From: Poseidonibacter ostreae
GTDB taxonomy: Bacteria; Campylobacterota; Campylobacteria; Campylobacterales; Arcobacteraceae
Reading direction: 5' to 3'
NCBI RefSeq assembly: GCF_009208055.1
Contig: NZ_WFKI01000012.1
Coordinates: 1-64,000, forward strand
Length of the DNA: 64,000 nucleotides
Shown here: one piece after another, positions 25,701 through 34,651 of the stretch
How the letters are laid out: every line of letters starts with the position of its first letter
Position numbering within the stretch: the stretch's first letter is position 1
Made by a program: the position numbers and the translations under genes
The notes under the pieces: generated by a model
What the model saw: the letters and a program-made list of their open reading frames with translations, nothing else
What the model was told of the DNA's origin: nothing
Databases searched by the model: none

Positions 25701-26899
25701 GAGAAGAAATCTTAAAGATTAATGATTTATTATCAAAAGCAGTTTTATCTAAAGATGTTGAATTAGATGAAGTTACATATGCAAAAGGAAATAATATTCC
25801 TTTAGAAGTTTTAGAAACTGTAAATAGATTTGCAATGAAAAAAGTTGTTGCATCTTTTGGGTCTGATATTGAAAATACATATAATGATATTAAAGAGCAC
25901 TTTATTAAGCAAAAATCTCAATTAAGAGATGACCATGAAGAAAAATTACAAGTATTAGAGCACGATGATATTTTACCATCAGGTGTTATTAAACAAGTAA
26001 AAGTTTATATCGCAACTAAAAGAAAGATAAAAGTTGGGGATAAAATGGCAGGACGACATGGAAATAAAGGTATTGTTTCTAATATTGTTCCTCAAGTTGA
26101 TATGCCTTACTTAGAAGATGGTTCAACTGTAGATGTTATTCTTAACCCACTTGGAGTTCCATCAAGAATGAACATCGGTCAGATTCTTGAAGTACACTTA
26201 GGTCTAGTTGGAATGAAACTTGGAGCTCAAATTCAAGATATATTTGATGCTAAAAAAGCTGATTTTATTAAAGAACTTAGAACTAAGATGGGTGAAATTG
26301 CACAAGTGGCTAAACTTATGAATGGAAAAGAATTTATGGATTCTTTATCAGATGATGAATTAGTTAAATATGGTCAAGATTGGACTAAAGGTGTAAGATT
26401 CGCAACTCAAGTATTTGATGGTGTTAGAGAAGCAGAATTTGTTAAATTATTTGAATTAGCAAAAGTTGATTTAGATGGTAAAACTACATTAACTGATGGT
26501 ACTACTGGTGAAATTATGAAAGAAAGAGTAAATGTAGGTTACATGTATATGCTTAAACTTCATCACTTAGTTGATGAAAAAGTACATGCAAGATCTACTG
26601 GACCTTACTCTCTTGTTACTCAACAACCAGTTGGTGGTAAAGCATTATTCGGTGGTCAAAGATTTGGAGAAATGGAAGTTTGGGCTTTAGAAGCATATGG
26701 TGCTACTAATGTTCTTAAAGAGATGTTAACAACTAAATCTGATGATATTGAAGGTAGAACAAAAGCATATAGAGCAATTGCAAACGGTGAAAATGTTCCA
26801 GCTTCTGGTGTTCCAGAAACATTCTTTGTATTAACAAAAGAGCTTAAAGCTCTAGGACTTGATGTAGAGATTTTTGAAGAGGTAGAAAATAATGAGTAA
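22754..26899 (+). CDS. rpoB: DNA-directed RNA polymerase subunit beta
   Basis: 1381 aa beta subunit, full length for Campylobacterota. The rifampicin pocket (about 24320-24420) reads SQFMDQTNPLSE and THKRRLSALG, with the wild-type Asp, His and Ser at the usual resistance positions, so a rifampicin-sensitive type is expected. The C-terminal region holds GDKMAGRHGNKG and PVGGKALFGGQRFGEMEVWA. rpoC overlaps by eight bases but in another frame, so the subunits are separate, unlike the fused protein of Helicobacter. Confidence 0.98.
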   Translation: MLNSLKSGNRLRVDFAKNPQQIEIPNLLQLQQNSYETFLKVGQEDRSTAGIEKVFKSIFPIHDAQNRITLDYLGSDVGKPKYDVRESMVRGLTYSIPLKINIRLTLWDLDEKTGEKIGVKDMKEQALFIREIPLMTDRTSFIVNGVERVVVNQLHRSPGVIFKEDESNTADNKLIYTGQIIPDRGSWLYFEYDAKDILYVRINKRRKVPVTILFRALGYSKEDIIKLFYPVLNVKIKNNKFLTKFNPDDFTGRIEFDVKDEKGNLIVAAGKRLTDRKAKALVEGGLELVEYPIELLMERYTANTIFDPESGEVLFDALTNLDELKLKKLLDLGFENFDIANDLATGVDDSIINAFKADAESLKLLKQTEQLDDENDLSAIRIYKVMRPGEPVTKEAAKEFVKKLFFDPERYDLTKVGRMKMNHKLGVNVPEYVTVLTYEDVIKTVQYLVKVKAGHGHIDDRDHLGNRRIRAIGELLSNELHSGLIKMQKAIRDKMTTLSGTLEDIMPHDLVNSKMITSTITEFFTSGQLSQFMDQTNPLSEVTHKRRLSALGEGGLVKERAGFEVRDVHATHYGRICPVETPEGQNIGLINTLSTFSKVNELGFIEAPYKTVKDGVVSDEIKYYTATQEEGLVIAPGSTKVDDNGKILEALTEARQDGEILLVDKNKIDLIDISSQMVMGVAASLIPFLEHDDANRALMGSNMMRQAVPLLSPNAPVVGTGLEKTVARDAWEAIKAKRAGVIEKADAKNIYIRGEDENGAFIDHYNVSKNVRTNNNTSFGQRIGTKEGAIVEAGQVIADGPSMDNGELAVGVNAMVAFMPWNGYNYEDAIVLSQRLIKEDAFTSIHIYEKDVECRELKHGNEEITRDLPGVKEESITHLDNSGIIKVGTYIKPGMILVGKVTPKGEIKPTPEERLLRAIFGEKAGHVINKSLVTPTSMEGTVVDVKVFTKKGYEKDERAVAEIEAEKAELDVKHHDKLLMLDREEILKINDLLSKAVLSKDVELDEVTYAKGNNIPLEVLETVNRFAMKKVVASFGSDIENTYNDIKEHFIKQKSQLRDDHEEKLQVLEHDDILPSGVIKQVKVYIATKRKIKVGDKMAGRHGNKGIVSNIVPQVDMPYLEDGSTVDVILNPLGVPSRMNIGQILEVHLGLVGMKLGAQIQDIFDAKKADFIKELRTKMGEIAQVAKLMNGKEFMDSLSDDELVKYGQDWTKGVRFATQVFDGVREAEFVKLFELAKVDLDGKTTLTDGTTGEIMKERVNVGYMYMLKLHHLVDEKVHARSTGPYSLVTQQPVGGKALFGGQRFGEMEVWALEAYGATNVLKEMLTTKSDDIEGRTKAYRAIANGENVPASGVPETFFVLTKELKALGLDVEIFEEVENNE

Positions 26900-29800
26900 A
26901 ACTGAGAAAATATTACAACCTATTGAAATAAAAGAATTAGAAAGACCGACAGATTTTTCGGCCTTTCAATTAAGACTTGCTAGTCCTGAAAAGATTCTTT
27001 CATGGTCATCTGGTGAAGTTAAGAAACCTGAAACTATTAACTACAGAACACTTAAGCCTGAAAGAGACGGTTTATTTTGTGCGAAAATTTTTGGACCAGT
27101 AAAAGATTACGAATGTCTTTGTGGTAAATACAAAAAGATGAGATATAAAGGTGTTGTTTGTGAAAAATGTGGAGTTGAAGTAACTTCTTCAAAAGTTAGA
27201 CGACATAGAATGGGGCATATTGATTTAGTATCTCCTGTTGCTCATATTTGGATGGTTTCATCATTACCTACAAGAATTGGTACTTTATTAGGTGTAAAAT
27301 TAAAAGACCTTGAAAGAGTATTATATTATGAAGCATACATTGTATCTGATGCTGGTGATGCTTACTATGATAATGAAAAAACTAAAAAAGTTTTAAAATA
27401 CGACATTTTAAATGAAGAACAATATAGAACAATTTCTGATTTATTCGAACATACTGGTTTTGCTGCAAATATGGGTGGACAAATTGTAAGAGATTTATTA
27501 GAAACTATTGATTTATTTGAACTTTTAGTTACTTTAAAAGAAGATATGGGTGCTACTAAATCTGAAGCTAAGAGAAAAACTTTAATCAAAAGATTAAAAG
27601 TAGTTGAAAACTTTATTAATTCTGGTAATAGACCAGAATGGATGATGTTAACTCAATTACCAGTTCTTCCACCAGATTTAAGACCACTTGTTTCACTTGA
27701 TGGTGGAAAGTTTGCAGTTTCTGATGTAAATGACTTATATAGAAGAGTTATTAACAGAAATAACAGACTTAAAAGATTAACAGAACTTGATGCTCCAGAA
27801 ATCATTATTAGAAATGAAATGAGAATGCTTCAAGAAGCTGTTGATGCTTTATTTGATAATGGTAAAACTGCTAATGCTGTTAAGGGTGCAAATAAAAGAC
27901 CTTTAAAATCATTATCTGAAATTATTAAAGGTAAGCAAGGTCGATTTAGACAAAACTTACTTGGAAAAAGAGTTGATTTCTCTGGTAGATCTGTAATTGT
28001 TGTTGGACCTACATTAAATATGGACCAATGTGGTATTCCTAAAAAAATGGCTTTAGAGCTGTTTAAACCACATTTAATGGCTAAACTTGAAGAAAAAGGT
28101 TACGCTACTACATTAAAATCTGCAAAGAGATTAATTGAGAGTGAAACTAATGAAGTTTGGGAATGTTTAAATGAAATAGTTGATGATTATCCAATTATGT
28201 TAAACAGAGCACCAACTCTTCATAAATTATCTATTCAAGCTTTCCACCCAGTATTAATTGATGGAAAAGCAATTAGACTTCACCCATTAGTGTGTGCTGC
28301 GTTTAATGCCGATTTTGATGGAGATCAAATGGCAGTTCACGTTCCATTATCACAAGAAGCAGTTGCAGAAGCTAAGATTCTTATGATGTCATCTATGAAT
28401 ATTCTTTTACCTGCATCAGGACGAGCTATTGCAGTACCTTCTCAGGATATGATTTTAGGTATTTACTACTTATCATTAGAAAAAGATGGTGTTAAAGGTG
28501 AGCATAAATTATTTACAGGTGTTGATGAAGCATCTATTGCTTTAGATATGAAGCAAGTAGATTTACATGCAAAAATTAGAACACAAATTGATGGAAAAGT
28601 AATTCATACTACTGTTGGTAGATTAATTATTCATGATATCTTACCTGATTTTGTTCCAGTTAATTTATGGAATAAAATTTTAAAGAAAAAAGATATTGGT
28701 ATTTTAGTTGATTATATTTATAAGCATGGTGGTTACGAAGTAACTCCTAAATTCTTAGATAACTTAAAGAACTTAGGTTTTAAATTTGCAACTAGTGCTG
28801 GTATTTCAATTTCTATTGATGATATTAATGTTCCTGAATCTAAAGCTGGTCACGTTGCTAAATCTAAGAAAGAAGTTATTGAAGTTCAAAAACAATTCTC
28901 TCAAGGTTTATTAACTGAGCAAGAAAGATATAATAAGATTATTGATATTTGGACAGAAGTTAATAATAAACTTGGTTCAGAGATGATGAATTTAGTTGAG
29001 ACTGATAAAGATGGATTCAACTCTATTTATATGATGGCTGATTCAGGGGCTAGAGGTTCTGCTGCACAGATTAGACAACTTGCAGGTATGAGGGGTCTTA
29101 TGGCTAAGCCAGATGGGACTATTATTGAAACACCAATTATTTCTAACTTCCGTGAAGGTTTAAATGTGCTTGAGTACTTTATTTCTACTCACGGTGCTAG
29201 AAAAGGTCTTGCAGATACAGCTTTAAAAACTGCCAATGCAGGGTATTTAACAAGAAAACTGATTGATGTATCTCAAAATGTAAGAATTACAATTGAAGAT
29301 TGTGGTACTCACGAAGGTATTGAAATTACTGATATTACTTCAGGTAATGAATTAATTGAAAGTTTAGAAGAAAGAATCACTGGTCGTGTGATTGCTGAAG
29401 ATATTATTGACCCAATTTCAAATGAAATTTTATTTACTGAGGGTACTTTAATTACTGAAGAAAATGCAAGAGTTGTTGCAGAAGCTGAAGTAAAATCTGT
29501 AGTAATTAGAACTCCATTAACTTGTAAAGTTGAGCATGGTTTATGTTCTAAATGTTATGGTCTTAACTTAGGAGAGCAAAGAAAAGCAACTCCTGGTGAA
29601 GCTGTTGGTGTTGTTGCTGCTCAATCTATTGGTGAGCCAGGAACTCAACTTACATTAAGAACTTTCCACGTTGGGGGAACTGCAAGTGCAACTCAAACTG
29701 AGAGAGAATTAAAAGCTGATAAAGAAGGTTTCATTAGATACTACAATATCAAGAAATATACTAATTCAGCTGGACAAGCAATTGTTGCAAATAGAAGAAA

Positions 29801-31421
29801 TGCAGGTATCCTTTTAGTAGAGCCAAAAATTAATGCACCATTTAAAGGTAAAGTTTCAGTTGAAACATTACACGAAGATACAATTTTAACTATTTCTAAT
29901 GCTAAAGATTCTAAACAATTCTATTTAAGAAAGAATGATGTTGCTAAAGCTAATGAGCTTGCAGGTGTTTCTGGTAAAATTGAAGGTAAACTATACTTAC
30001 CATACAAAAATGGTGAAGAAGTAGAAGAAAACGAATCTATTGTTGAAATTATTAAAGATGGTTGGAATGTACCAAACAGGGTTCCATTTGCATCTGAATT
30101 AAGAGTTGAAGATGGAGCTCCTATTACTTCTAAGATTATATCTGGATCTAAAGGTGTGGTTAAATATTATAAATTAACTGGTGACTATTTAGAAAGAAGA
30201 GATGATATCAAATCTGGTGAAAAAGTTGTTGATAAAGGTTTATTCGCAGTTATCGTTGATGCTGAGGGTAGAGAAGCTTTAAGACACTATATTGCTAGAG
30301 GTTCTATTGTTGAATTAAATGATAATATTGAAGTTGAAAAAGATTCAGTTATCGCAGTTCCAGAAAATGCTGAGCAAGTTGTAATTGCAGAGTGGGATCC
30401 ATATGCAAATCCTACAATTGCAGAAAAAGCTGGTACAATTTCATTTGAAGATATTATTCCAGGTGTAACTGTTTCTGAGCAATTTGATGAATTAACAGGT
30501 ACTTCTAAATTAGTTGTTAATGAATATATTCCAAGTGGATATAAACCTACAGTTGTATTAGCAACTGAAGATGACCAAATCATTAGATACTCTTTAGATC
30601 CTAAAACATCATTAAATGTTGCAGAGGGTAAAAAAGTACAAATAGCTGATATTATTGGTAAAACACCAAAAGCAACTCAAAAATCTAAAGATATTACTGG
30701 GGGACTTCCAAGAGTATCTGAATTATTTGAAGCTAGACGACCAAAGAATATTGCATTATTATCATCATTTGATGGTATTGTTTCTTTTGGTAAGCCATTA
30801 AGAAATAAACAAAGAATTATTATTACTGATGAAGTTGGTAATAAAGCTGAGTATTTAGCAGAAAAATCTAAGCAAATCTTAGTAAATGAAGGTGACTTTG
30901 TACATGCTGGTGAAGCATTAACAGATGGTCAAACTTCACCTCATGATGTATTAAGAATTTTAGGTGATAAAGCACTTCATTACTTTATTGTATCTGAAGT
31001 ACAGCAAGTATATAGATCTCAAGGGGTTAATATTGCAGATAAACATATTGAGGTAATTACATCTCAAATGTTAAGACAAGTTTCTATCCTTGATGGTGGA
31101 GATACTAAGTTTATTGTTGGAGATATGATTTCTAAAAAGAGATTTAAAATCGAAAATGAAAGAATTATTAAACTTGGTGGACAACCAGCTATTGCTGAAC
31201 CATTATTACTTGGTATTACAAGAGCTGCAGTTACATCTGATTCTATTATTTCAGCTGCATCTTTCCAAGAGACTACTAAAGTATTAACAGAAGCTGCAAT
31301 TTCTGCAAAAATGGATATGTTAGAAGACTTAAAAGAAAATGTTGTTATTGGTAGAACAATTCCTGTTGGAACTGGTTTATACAAAGACAAAAAAGTTAAA
31401 TTTTCTTCATCTGAACACTAA
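26892..31421 (+). CDS. rpoC: DNA-directed RNA polymerase subunit beta'
   Basis: 1509 aa beta' subunit. The N-terminal zinc ribbon (CLCGKYKKMRYKGVVCEKCG near 76-95), the catalytic loop NADFDGDQM (about 28306-28332) with three Mg-binding Asp residues, the bridge helix region and the second zinc site (CKVEHGLCSKCYG near 878-890) are all visible. GSEMMNLV and the trigger-loop region follow in order. The ATG overlaps the rpoB end by eight bases, giving coupled translation. A perfect hairpin follows the stop. Confidence 0.98.
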   Translation: MSKTEKILQPIEIKELERPTDFSAFQLRLASPEKILSWSSGEVKKPETINYRTLKPERDGLFCAKIFGPVKDYECLCGKYKKMRYKGVVCEKCGVEVTSSKVRRHRMGHIDLVSPVAHIWMVSSLPTRIGTLLGVKLKDLERVLYYEAYIVSDAGDAYYDNEKTKKVLKYDILNEEQYRTISDLFEHTGFAANMGGQIVRDLLETIDLFELLVTLKEDMGATKSEAKRKTLIKRLKVVENFINSGNRPEWMMLTQLPVLPPDLRPLVSLDGGKFAVSDVNDLYRRVINRNNRLKRLTELDAPEIIIRNEMRMLQEAVDALFDNGKTANAVKGANKRPLKSLSEIIKGKQGRFRQNLLGKRVDFSGRSVIVVGPTLNMDQCGIPKKMALELFKPHLMAKLEEKGYATTLKSAKRLIESETNEVWECLNEIVDDYPIMLNRAPTLHKLSIQAFHPVLIDGKAIRLHPLVCAAFNADFDGDQMAVHVPLSQEAVAEAKILMMSSMNILLPASGRAIAVPSQDMILGIYYLSLEKDGVKGEHKLFTGVDEASIALDMKQVDLHAKIRTQIDGKVIHTTVGRLIIHDILPDFVPVNLWNKILKKKDIGILVDYIYKHGGYEVTPKFLDNLKNLGFKFATSAGISISIDDINVPESKAGHVAKSKKEVIEVQKQFSQGLLTEQERYNKIIDIWTEVNNKLGSEMMNLVETDKDGFNSIYMMADSGARGSAAQIRQLAGMRGLMAKPDGTIIETPIISNFREGLNVLEYFISTHGARKGLADTALKTANAGYLTRKLIDVSQNVRITIEDCGTHEGIEITDITSGNELIESLEERITGRVIAEDIIDPISNEILFTEGTLITEENARVVAEAEVKSVVIRTPLTCKVEHGLCSKCYGLNLGEQRKATPGEAVGVVAAQSIGEPGTQLTLRTFHVGGTASATQTERELKADKEGFIRYYNIKKYTNSAGQAIVANRRNAGILLVEPKINAPFKGKVSVETLHEDTILTISNAKDSKQFYLRKNDVAKANELAGVSGKIEGKLYLPYKNGEEVEENESIVEIIKDGWNVPNRVPFASELRVEDGAPITSKIISGSKGVVKYYKLTGDYLERRDDIKSGEKVVDKGLFAVIVDAEGREALRHYIARGSIVELNDNIEVEKDSVIAVPENAEQVVIAEWDPYANPTIAEKAGTISFEDIIPGVTVSEQFDELTGTSKLVVNEYIPSGYKPTVVLATEDDQIIRYSLDPKTSLNVAEGKKVQIADIIGKTPKATQKSKDITGGLPRVSELFEARRPKNIALLSSFDGIVSFGKPLRNKQRIIITDEVGNKAEYLAEKSKQILVNEGDFVHAGEALTDGQTSPHDVLRILGDKALHYFIVSEVQQVYRSQGVNIADKHIEVITSQMLRQVSILDGGDTKFIVGDMISKKRFKIENERIIKLGGQPAIAEPLLLGITRAAVTSDSIISAASFQETTKVLTEAAISAKMDMLEDLKENVVIGRTIPVGTGLYKDKKVKFSSSEH

Positions 31422-31427
31422 ATAATA

Positions 31428-31452
31428 AACAATAAGGCTTTGCCTTATTGTT
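31428..31452 (+). terminator. Hairpin after rpoC
   Basis: Perfect 11-bp stem (31428-31438 with 31442-31452) and a three-T loop, seven bases after the rpoC stop. The following T run is weak (AATTTACTTT), so termination may be partial. Confidence 0.65.
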
Positions 31453-31462
31453 AATTTACTTT

Positions 31463-31849
31463 ATGGATATTTTTTCCCTACTACTTATTTTTATAACTGT
31501 TGAACTATTTGAATCAAACTGGCAGAAGTCAGATTCAATGTATGGTTTAATTTCTAACAATTTCACAATGTACAAAAAAAGTATTTTTTTATACTTCACT
31601 TTACATCTTTCTTTTTTTTATACAATATTCGTCTCTATTTACTTAAGTAATTTTTCTTTTTGGATGAGTTCAATCTTAGTAATAAAATTTTTAGATATTG
31701 CATTTAAATTAAATATGATGCAAAAACTTTCAAATGGCTCTTCTTTAGAAGAAGTAATGCCAATAAATGTAAAAATGACACCAATATTTAGATATATGAA
31801 TGTCTTAATTTATCCACTTTCATTTGTCTTTGCTGTTGGATTAATCTAA
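31463..31849 (+). CDS. Small hypothetical integral membrane protein
   Basis: 128 aa from the ATG at 31463; a TTG at 31448 would begin inside the rpoC hairpin and is rejected. I do not recognise a family. About four hydrophobic stretches are seen (near 2-15, 40-62, 66-80 and 108-128), with a short polar loop SNGSSLEEVMPINVKMTP between the last two. Aromatic content is high and there are no cysteines. No clear ribosome site is visible. It stands alone between rpoC and the yciI-like gene. Confidence 0.7.
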   Translation: MDIFSLLLIFITVELFESNWQKSDSMYGLISNNFTMYKKSIFLYFTLHLSFFYTIFVSIYLSNFSFWMSSILVIKFLDIAFKLNMMQKLSNGSSLEEVMPINVKMTPIFRYMNVLIYPLSFVFAVGLI

Positions 31850-31910
31850 TAATTACAAAAATATAAACAAAATTTAATTTTATCACATATATATTTTGCT
31901 AATATGCTAG

Positions 31911-31916
31911 TATAAA
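31911..31916 (+). promoter_or_regulatory. Candidate -10 for the YciI-like gene
   Basis: TATAAA after TGCTAG, 16 bases before the ATG at 31932 and just upstream of an AAGGA site. The short distance would give a very short leader. Confidence 0.35.
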
Positions 31917-31931
31917 TAAAAAAGGATATAT

Positions 31932-32219
31932 ATGCAATATTTAATAATCGCTTATGATAATGATGGAGCAATTGATAAAAGAATGGAAGCTAGACCTGCA
32001 CATGTTGAGGGAACTCAAAAGCTAATGGCTGAGGGTAAAATAATTAGTGCTTGTGCAATGATTGAAGAAGATGAAATGGTTGGTTCTTCAGTATTAACAA
32101 ATTTTGACACTGAAGATGAACTAAATACTTGGTTAGAAAATGAACCTTATGTAAAAGGTGGAGTTTGGAATATGGATGAACTTCAAGTTGTACCTGTAAA
32201 AGTTATGCCAAAGTCTTAA
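31932..32219 (+). CDS. YciI family protein
   Basis: 95 aa protein of the YciI ferredoxin-like fold. Family features are the N-terminal strand YLIIAYDNDGAIDKRMEARPAHVE with its Asp and His pair, and the C-terminal WLENEPYVKGGVW segment. A generic function cannot be given; members have been linked to dehydrochlorination-like or regulatory roles. AAAGGATAT precedes the ATG. The GNAT gene begins one base after its stop, so the two are coupled. Confidence 0.85.
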   Translation: MQYLIIAYDNDGAIDKRMEARPAHVEGTQKLMAEGKIISACAMIEEDEMVGSSVLTNFDTEDELNTWLENEPYVKGGVWNMDELQVVPVKVMPKS

Positions 32220-32220
32220 T

Positions 32221-32787
32221 GTGATTGAATTAAGAAAAGGAAGACTTATTGATATTCCTGCAGTTTTAGATTTACATTTTAAATATCAAATTGACTCAAT
32301 AAAAGAAGAAGATAAAAAAGATGGTTTTGTTACTACTGCTTTTACAAAAGAAGAGTTAACTTCTTTAATAGAAAATGAAGATGGACTTTTCTTATGTTTT
32401 GTAGATGATAAATTAGTAGCATATGTTATGTGTGCATCTTGGTCATTTTGGTCTGTATGGCCAATATTTAAATATATGTTAAAAAATCTTTCAAAATTAT
32501 CGTATAAAGGACTTGAGCTTTCGGAGTTTAATTCATATCAATATGGACCGATTTGTATTGATAAGTCACAACGAGGAACAGATGTTTTATCTTTACTTTT
32601 TGATTTTGCTAGAGAAGAGATGAATTCAAAATATCCAATCTTAGTTACCTTTATTAATAAGAATAATCCAAGGTCTTTTCAAGCACATACGAGAAAATTA
32701 GGTCTTGAAGTTATTACAGAGTTTGAATTTAACAATAATAATTATTATGAACTAGTTTATGATACATCTGTAAAACTTGTCCCTTAG
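32221..32787 (+). CDS. GNAT family N-acetyltransferase
   Basis: 188 aa protein with the GNAT layout: N-terminal IELRKGRLIDIPAVLDLH, central beta strands with LFLCFVDDKLVAYVMCAS, and the acetyl-CoA loop region ICIDKSQRGTDVLSLLFDFA near 117-136 (Q/RxxGx-like). The end (NPRSFQAHTRKLGLEVI) matches the usual N-x-x-A-x-x-x-Y-x-k-x-G-F pattern. The substrate is unknown. The start is GTG, one base after the YciI stop. Confidence 0.85.
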   Translation: MIELRKGRLIDIPAVLDLHFKYQIDSIKEEDKKDGFVTTAFTKEELTSLIENEDGLFLCFVDDKLVAYVMCASWSFWSVWPIFKYMLKNLSKLSYKGLELSEFNSYQYGPICIDKSQRGTDVLSLLFDFAREEMNSKYPILVTFINKNNPRSFQAHTRKLGLEVITEFEFNNNNYYELVYDTSVKLVP

Positions 32788-32810
32788 TAATATCTTCTTT
32801 AGGTATTACT
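32786..32810 (+). terminator. Terminator-like hairpin after the GNAT gene
   Basis: AGTAATATC (32786-32794) pairs with GGTATTACT (32802-32810), with one T-G pair and a 7-base loop. It overlaps the TAG stop and is followed by AATATTTTG, a weak U tract. Confidence 0.5.
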
Positions 32811-32863
32811 AATATTTTGATATAAAATCTATTTATTAAAGATATTATCTAAAGGAGTTTTTT

Positions 32864-33676
32864 ATGGGAAATATTATTTATCATTACTGCAATGTTGAAT
32901 CTTTTAAAGCAATTATCGAAAATAAAACTTTATGGCTAAGCTCAGTTTATAATTTAAATGACTATAAAGAAATTCACTGGATAAAAGATAAAATATTTAA
33001 AAAGATTAAAACATCCTCTACAAAAGATAATTTCTTAAAATATAAATGTTTTGAAGAATTATATTCTAAACAACTTCCTAATGTATATATTGCATCTTTT
33101 TCTGAAGGTTCTGATTTATTAAGTCAATGGCGTGCTTATGCAAATGATGGTTATGGAGTTGCTATTGGATTTAATAGCGATTATTTCAAAGAAAATAATA
33201 TGGTTCAAACATCTTCTGTTTTATATGATGAAGAAAGTCAAGAAAAACAAATTGATTTAATATTAAAACCTTTAGAGCAATTAGATAATGAAATTGATAC
33301 ACAGTCAATACAATTCAATGAAATTTGTAAAGCAATTATTACAGATATAAATAACTTATCTGCAAAATCAAAAAATGAACTTTTTAAAGAGGAACAAGAA
33401 GTAAGATTAATTCATAACCCAAAAATAACTGATGATAAAAAGAATAAAAGATTTATTTTTGAAGATAACTTATCTCAAATGATGTTTCGTTCTGTTTGTG
33501 GTAATTTGATTCCATATTTTGAATTAAAATTTGATGAAGAAAAACAAACTCCTGCAATATTAGAAATTATAAAAGGTCCGAAAAATAAGTTTATTGAAGA
33601 AGAGGTAAAAATATTTCTTTCTAATAATGGTTTTTATTGCGTTGATATAAAAAGTTCTAAATCATCTTATAGATAA
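32864..33676 (+). CDS. DUF2971 family protein
   Basis: 270 aa cytoplasmic protein of the DUF2971 family: N-terminal YHYCNVESFKAIIENKTLWLSSVYNLNDYKE, then SFSEGSDLLSQWRAYANDGYGVAIGF near 79-104, and FKEEQEVRLIHNPK near 175-188. The function of the family is unknown; members are patchily distributed and sometimes sit near defence genes, but no defence partner is visible here. A strong AAAGGAG site precedes the ATG, and a TATAAA box lies at 32821-32826, so it is probably transcribed on its own. Confidence 0.8.
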   Translation: MGNIIYHYCNVESFKAIIENKTLWLSSVYNLNDYKEIHWIKDKIFKKIKTSSTKDNFLKYKCFEELYSKQLPNVYIASFSEGSDLLSQWRAYANDGYGVAIGFNSDYFKENNMVQTSSVLYDEESQEKQIDLILKPLEQLDNEIDTQSIQFNEICKAIITDINNLSAKSKNELFKEEQEVRLIHNPKITDDKKNKRFIFEDNLSQMMFRSVCGNLIPYFELKFDEEKQTPAILEIIKGPKNKFIEEEVKIFLSNNGFYCVDIKSSKSSYR

Positions 33677-33693
33677 AAAATATTTAATTTAGA

Positions 33694-33699
33694 TATAAT
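33694..33699 (+). promoter_or_regulatory. -10 element upstream of the unknown gene at 33728
   Basis: TATAAT preceded by TTTAGA, 28 bases before the ATG, in the 51-base gap after the DUF2971 gene. Confidence 0.55.
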
Positions 33700-33727
33700 C
33701 ACATTTATAAAACAAAATAGGATAAAT

Positions 33728-34210
33728 ATGAGATTTAATGATTTAGATTTAAATGCAAAAAAAGAGCTTAATATAAAAATAAATGAATATGCAAATAGTA
33801 TTGGTGGAATAAACTTTTTTCTTCAAATGATTGAAGATGTAAGAGCTGAGAAACCAAATGCTTTATTAAATAAGACTGCAATCTTTCATTACACTAAAGG
33901 TAAAATTACTTGGAGTAAATCTATTTATAAAGATACTTTAACTCAACTATTTAATGCAATGAGAAAAGAAGATAAAGATGGAGATATTTTAAATGGTTTA
34001 AACCCAAAAGTTTATAAAGAAACAATGAATATGATGAGAGCTTTAAAGCCTGTTTCAATTTCTATTAGAAATGAAGATAATAGTTCTGGTTTTGCTGTAG
34101 ATATTTTAGATGCAAGTGAAGTTAAAAAAACAAAAGTTGATTTAATGTTTAAAATCATATTCTTTTATAATATTGAATTTGCAAAAGATGCATTAACTTT
34201 CAAAGCTTAG
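33728..34210 (+). CDS. Hypothetical cytoplasmic protein
   Basis: 160 aa, not recognised. No signal peptide, membrane segment or cysteine. Predicted mostly helical up to about residue 110 (KKELNIKINEYANSIGGINFFLQMIEDVRAEK), then a strand-rich part (PVSISIRNEDNSSGFAVDIL) and a final hydrophobic helix. AGGATAA precedes the ATG. The YwbE gene starts 10 bases after its stop, so the two are probably cotranscribed. Confidence 0.75.
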   Translation: MRFNDLDLNAKKELNIKINEYANSIGGINFFLQMIEDVRAEKPNALLNKTAIFHYTKGKITWSKSIYKDTLTQLFNAMRKEDKDGDILNGLNPKVYKETMNMMRALKPVSISIRNEDNSSGFAVDILDASEVKKTKVDLMFKIIFFYNIEFAKDALTFKA

Positions 34211-34220
34211 GATATAAATT

Positions 34221-34412
34221 ATGGATGGAAAAAAAAGAAGCAATATAAAACCTGGACTAACTGTTAATATTGTACTAAAAGAAGATCAAAGAACAGGAAG
34301 ACTTACTAAAGGTGTTGTACAAGATATTTTAACAAAATCTCCTACACATCCTCATGGAATAAAAGTAAGAACTACTTTTGGAGAAGTAGGACGAGTACAA
34401 GAAATTATATAA
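34221..34412 (+). CDS. YwbE family protein (DUF2196)
   Basis: 63 aa basic protein of the YwbE family. The sequence KPGLTVNIVLKEDQRTGRLTKGVVQDILTKS, with SPTHPHGIKVR, is typical. The small beta-rich fold suggests nucleic-acid or protein binding, but no function is established. AGGATA precedes the ATG. It is cotranscribed with the unknown gene before it. Confidence 0.85.
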   Translation: MDGKKRSNIKPGLTVNIVLKEDQRTGRLTKGVVQDILTKSPTHPHGIKVRTTFGEVGRVQEII

Positions 34413-34470
34413 AAACAATCTATAAACACTAATAAAAACTTACCTAAAGAAATATTAAGAAAGACTTCAG

Positions 34471-34476
34471 TATAAT
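34471..34476 (+). promoter_or_regulatory. -10 element of the rpsL-rpsG-fusA promoter
   Basis: TATAAT after CTTCAG, 176 bases before the rpsL start. The long leader between 34484 and 34651 contains short stems (for example GAGCA/TGCTC near 34560-34580) but no feature I can name. Confidence 0.6.
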
Positions 34477-34651
34477 CCATCTACTTTTTAGAAAACCTAT
34501 ATTGTTTCTCTAGAATGGAAGTATCGTTTCAACCTTATGTTGAAGAAAACGAGAAGCATGAGCATTGCTTTAATTGCTCTAACCAAATAAAATAGAGAGT
34601 CTTACATATAACTATATTACAGATTACTCTACAACTATATAAAGGGAAAGA

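Noticed and set aside
26892..26899. Possible rpoB-rpoC fusion as in Helicobacter
   Set aside because: rpoB ends with a stop and rpoC begins in a different frame with an eight-base overlap, so the subunits are separate.
31448..31462. TTG start for the small membrane protein
   Set aside because: The codon lies within the rpoC hairpin; the ATG at 31463 is simpler.
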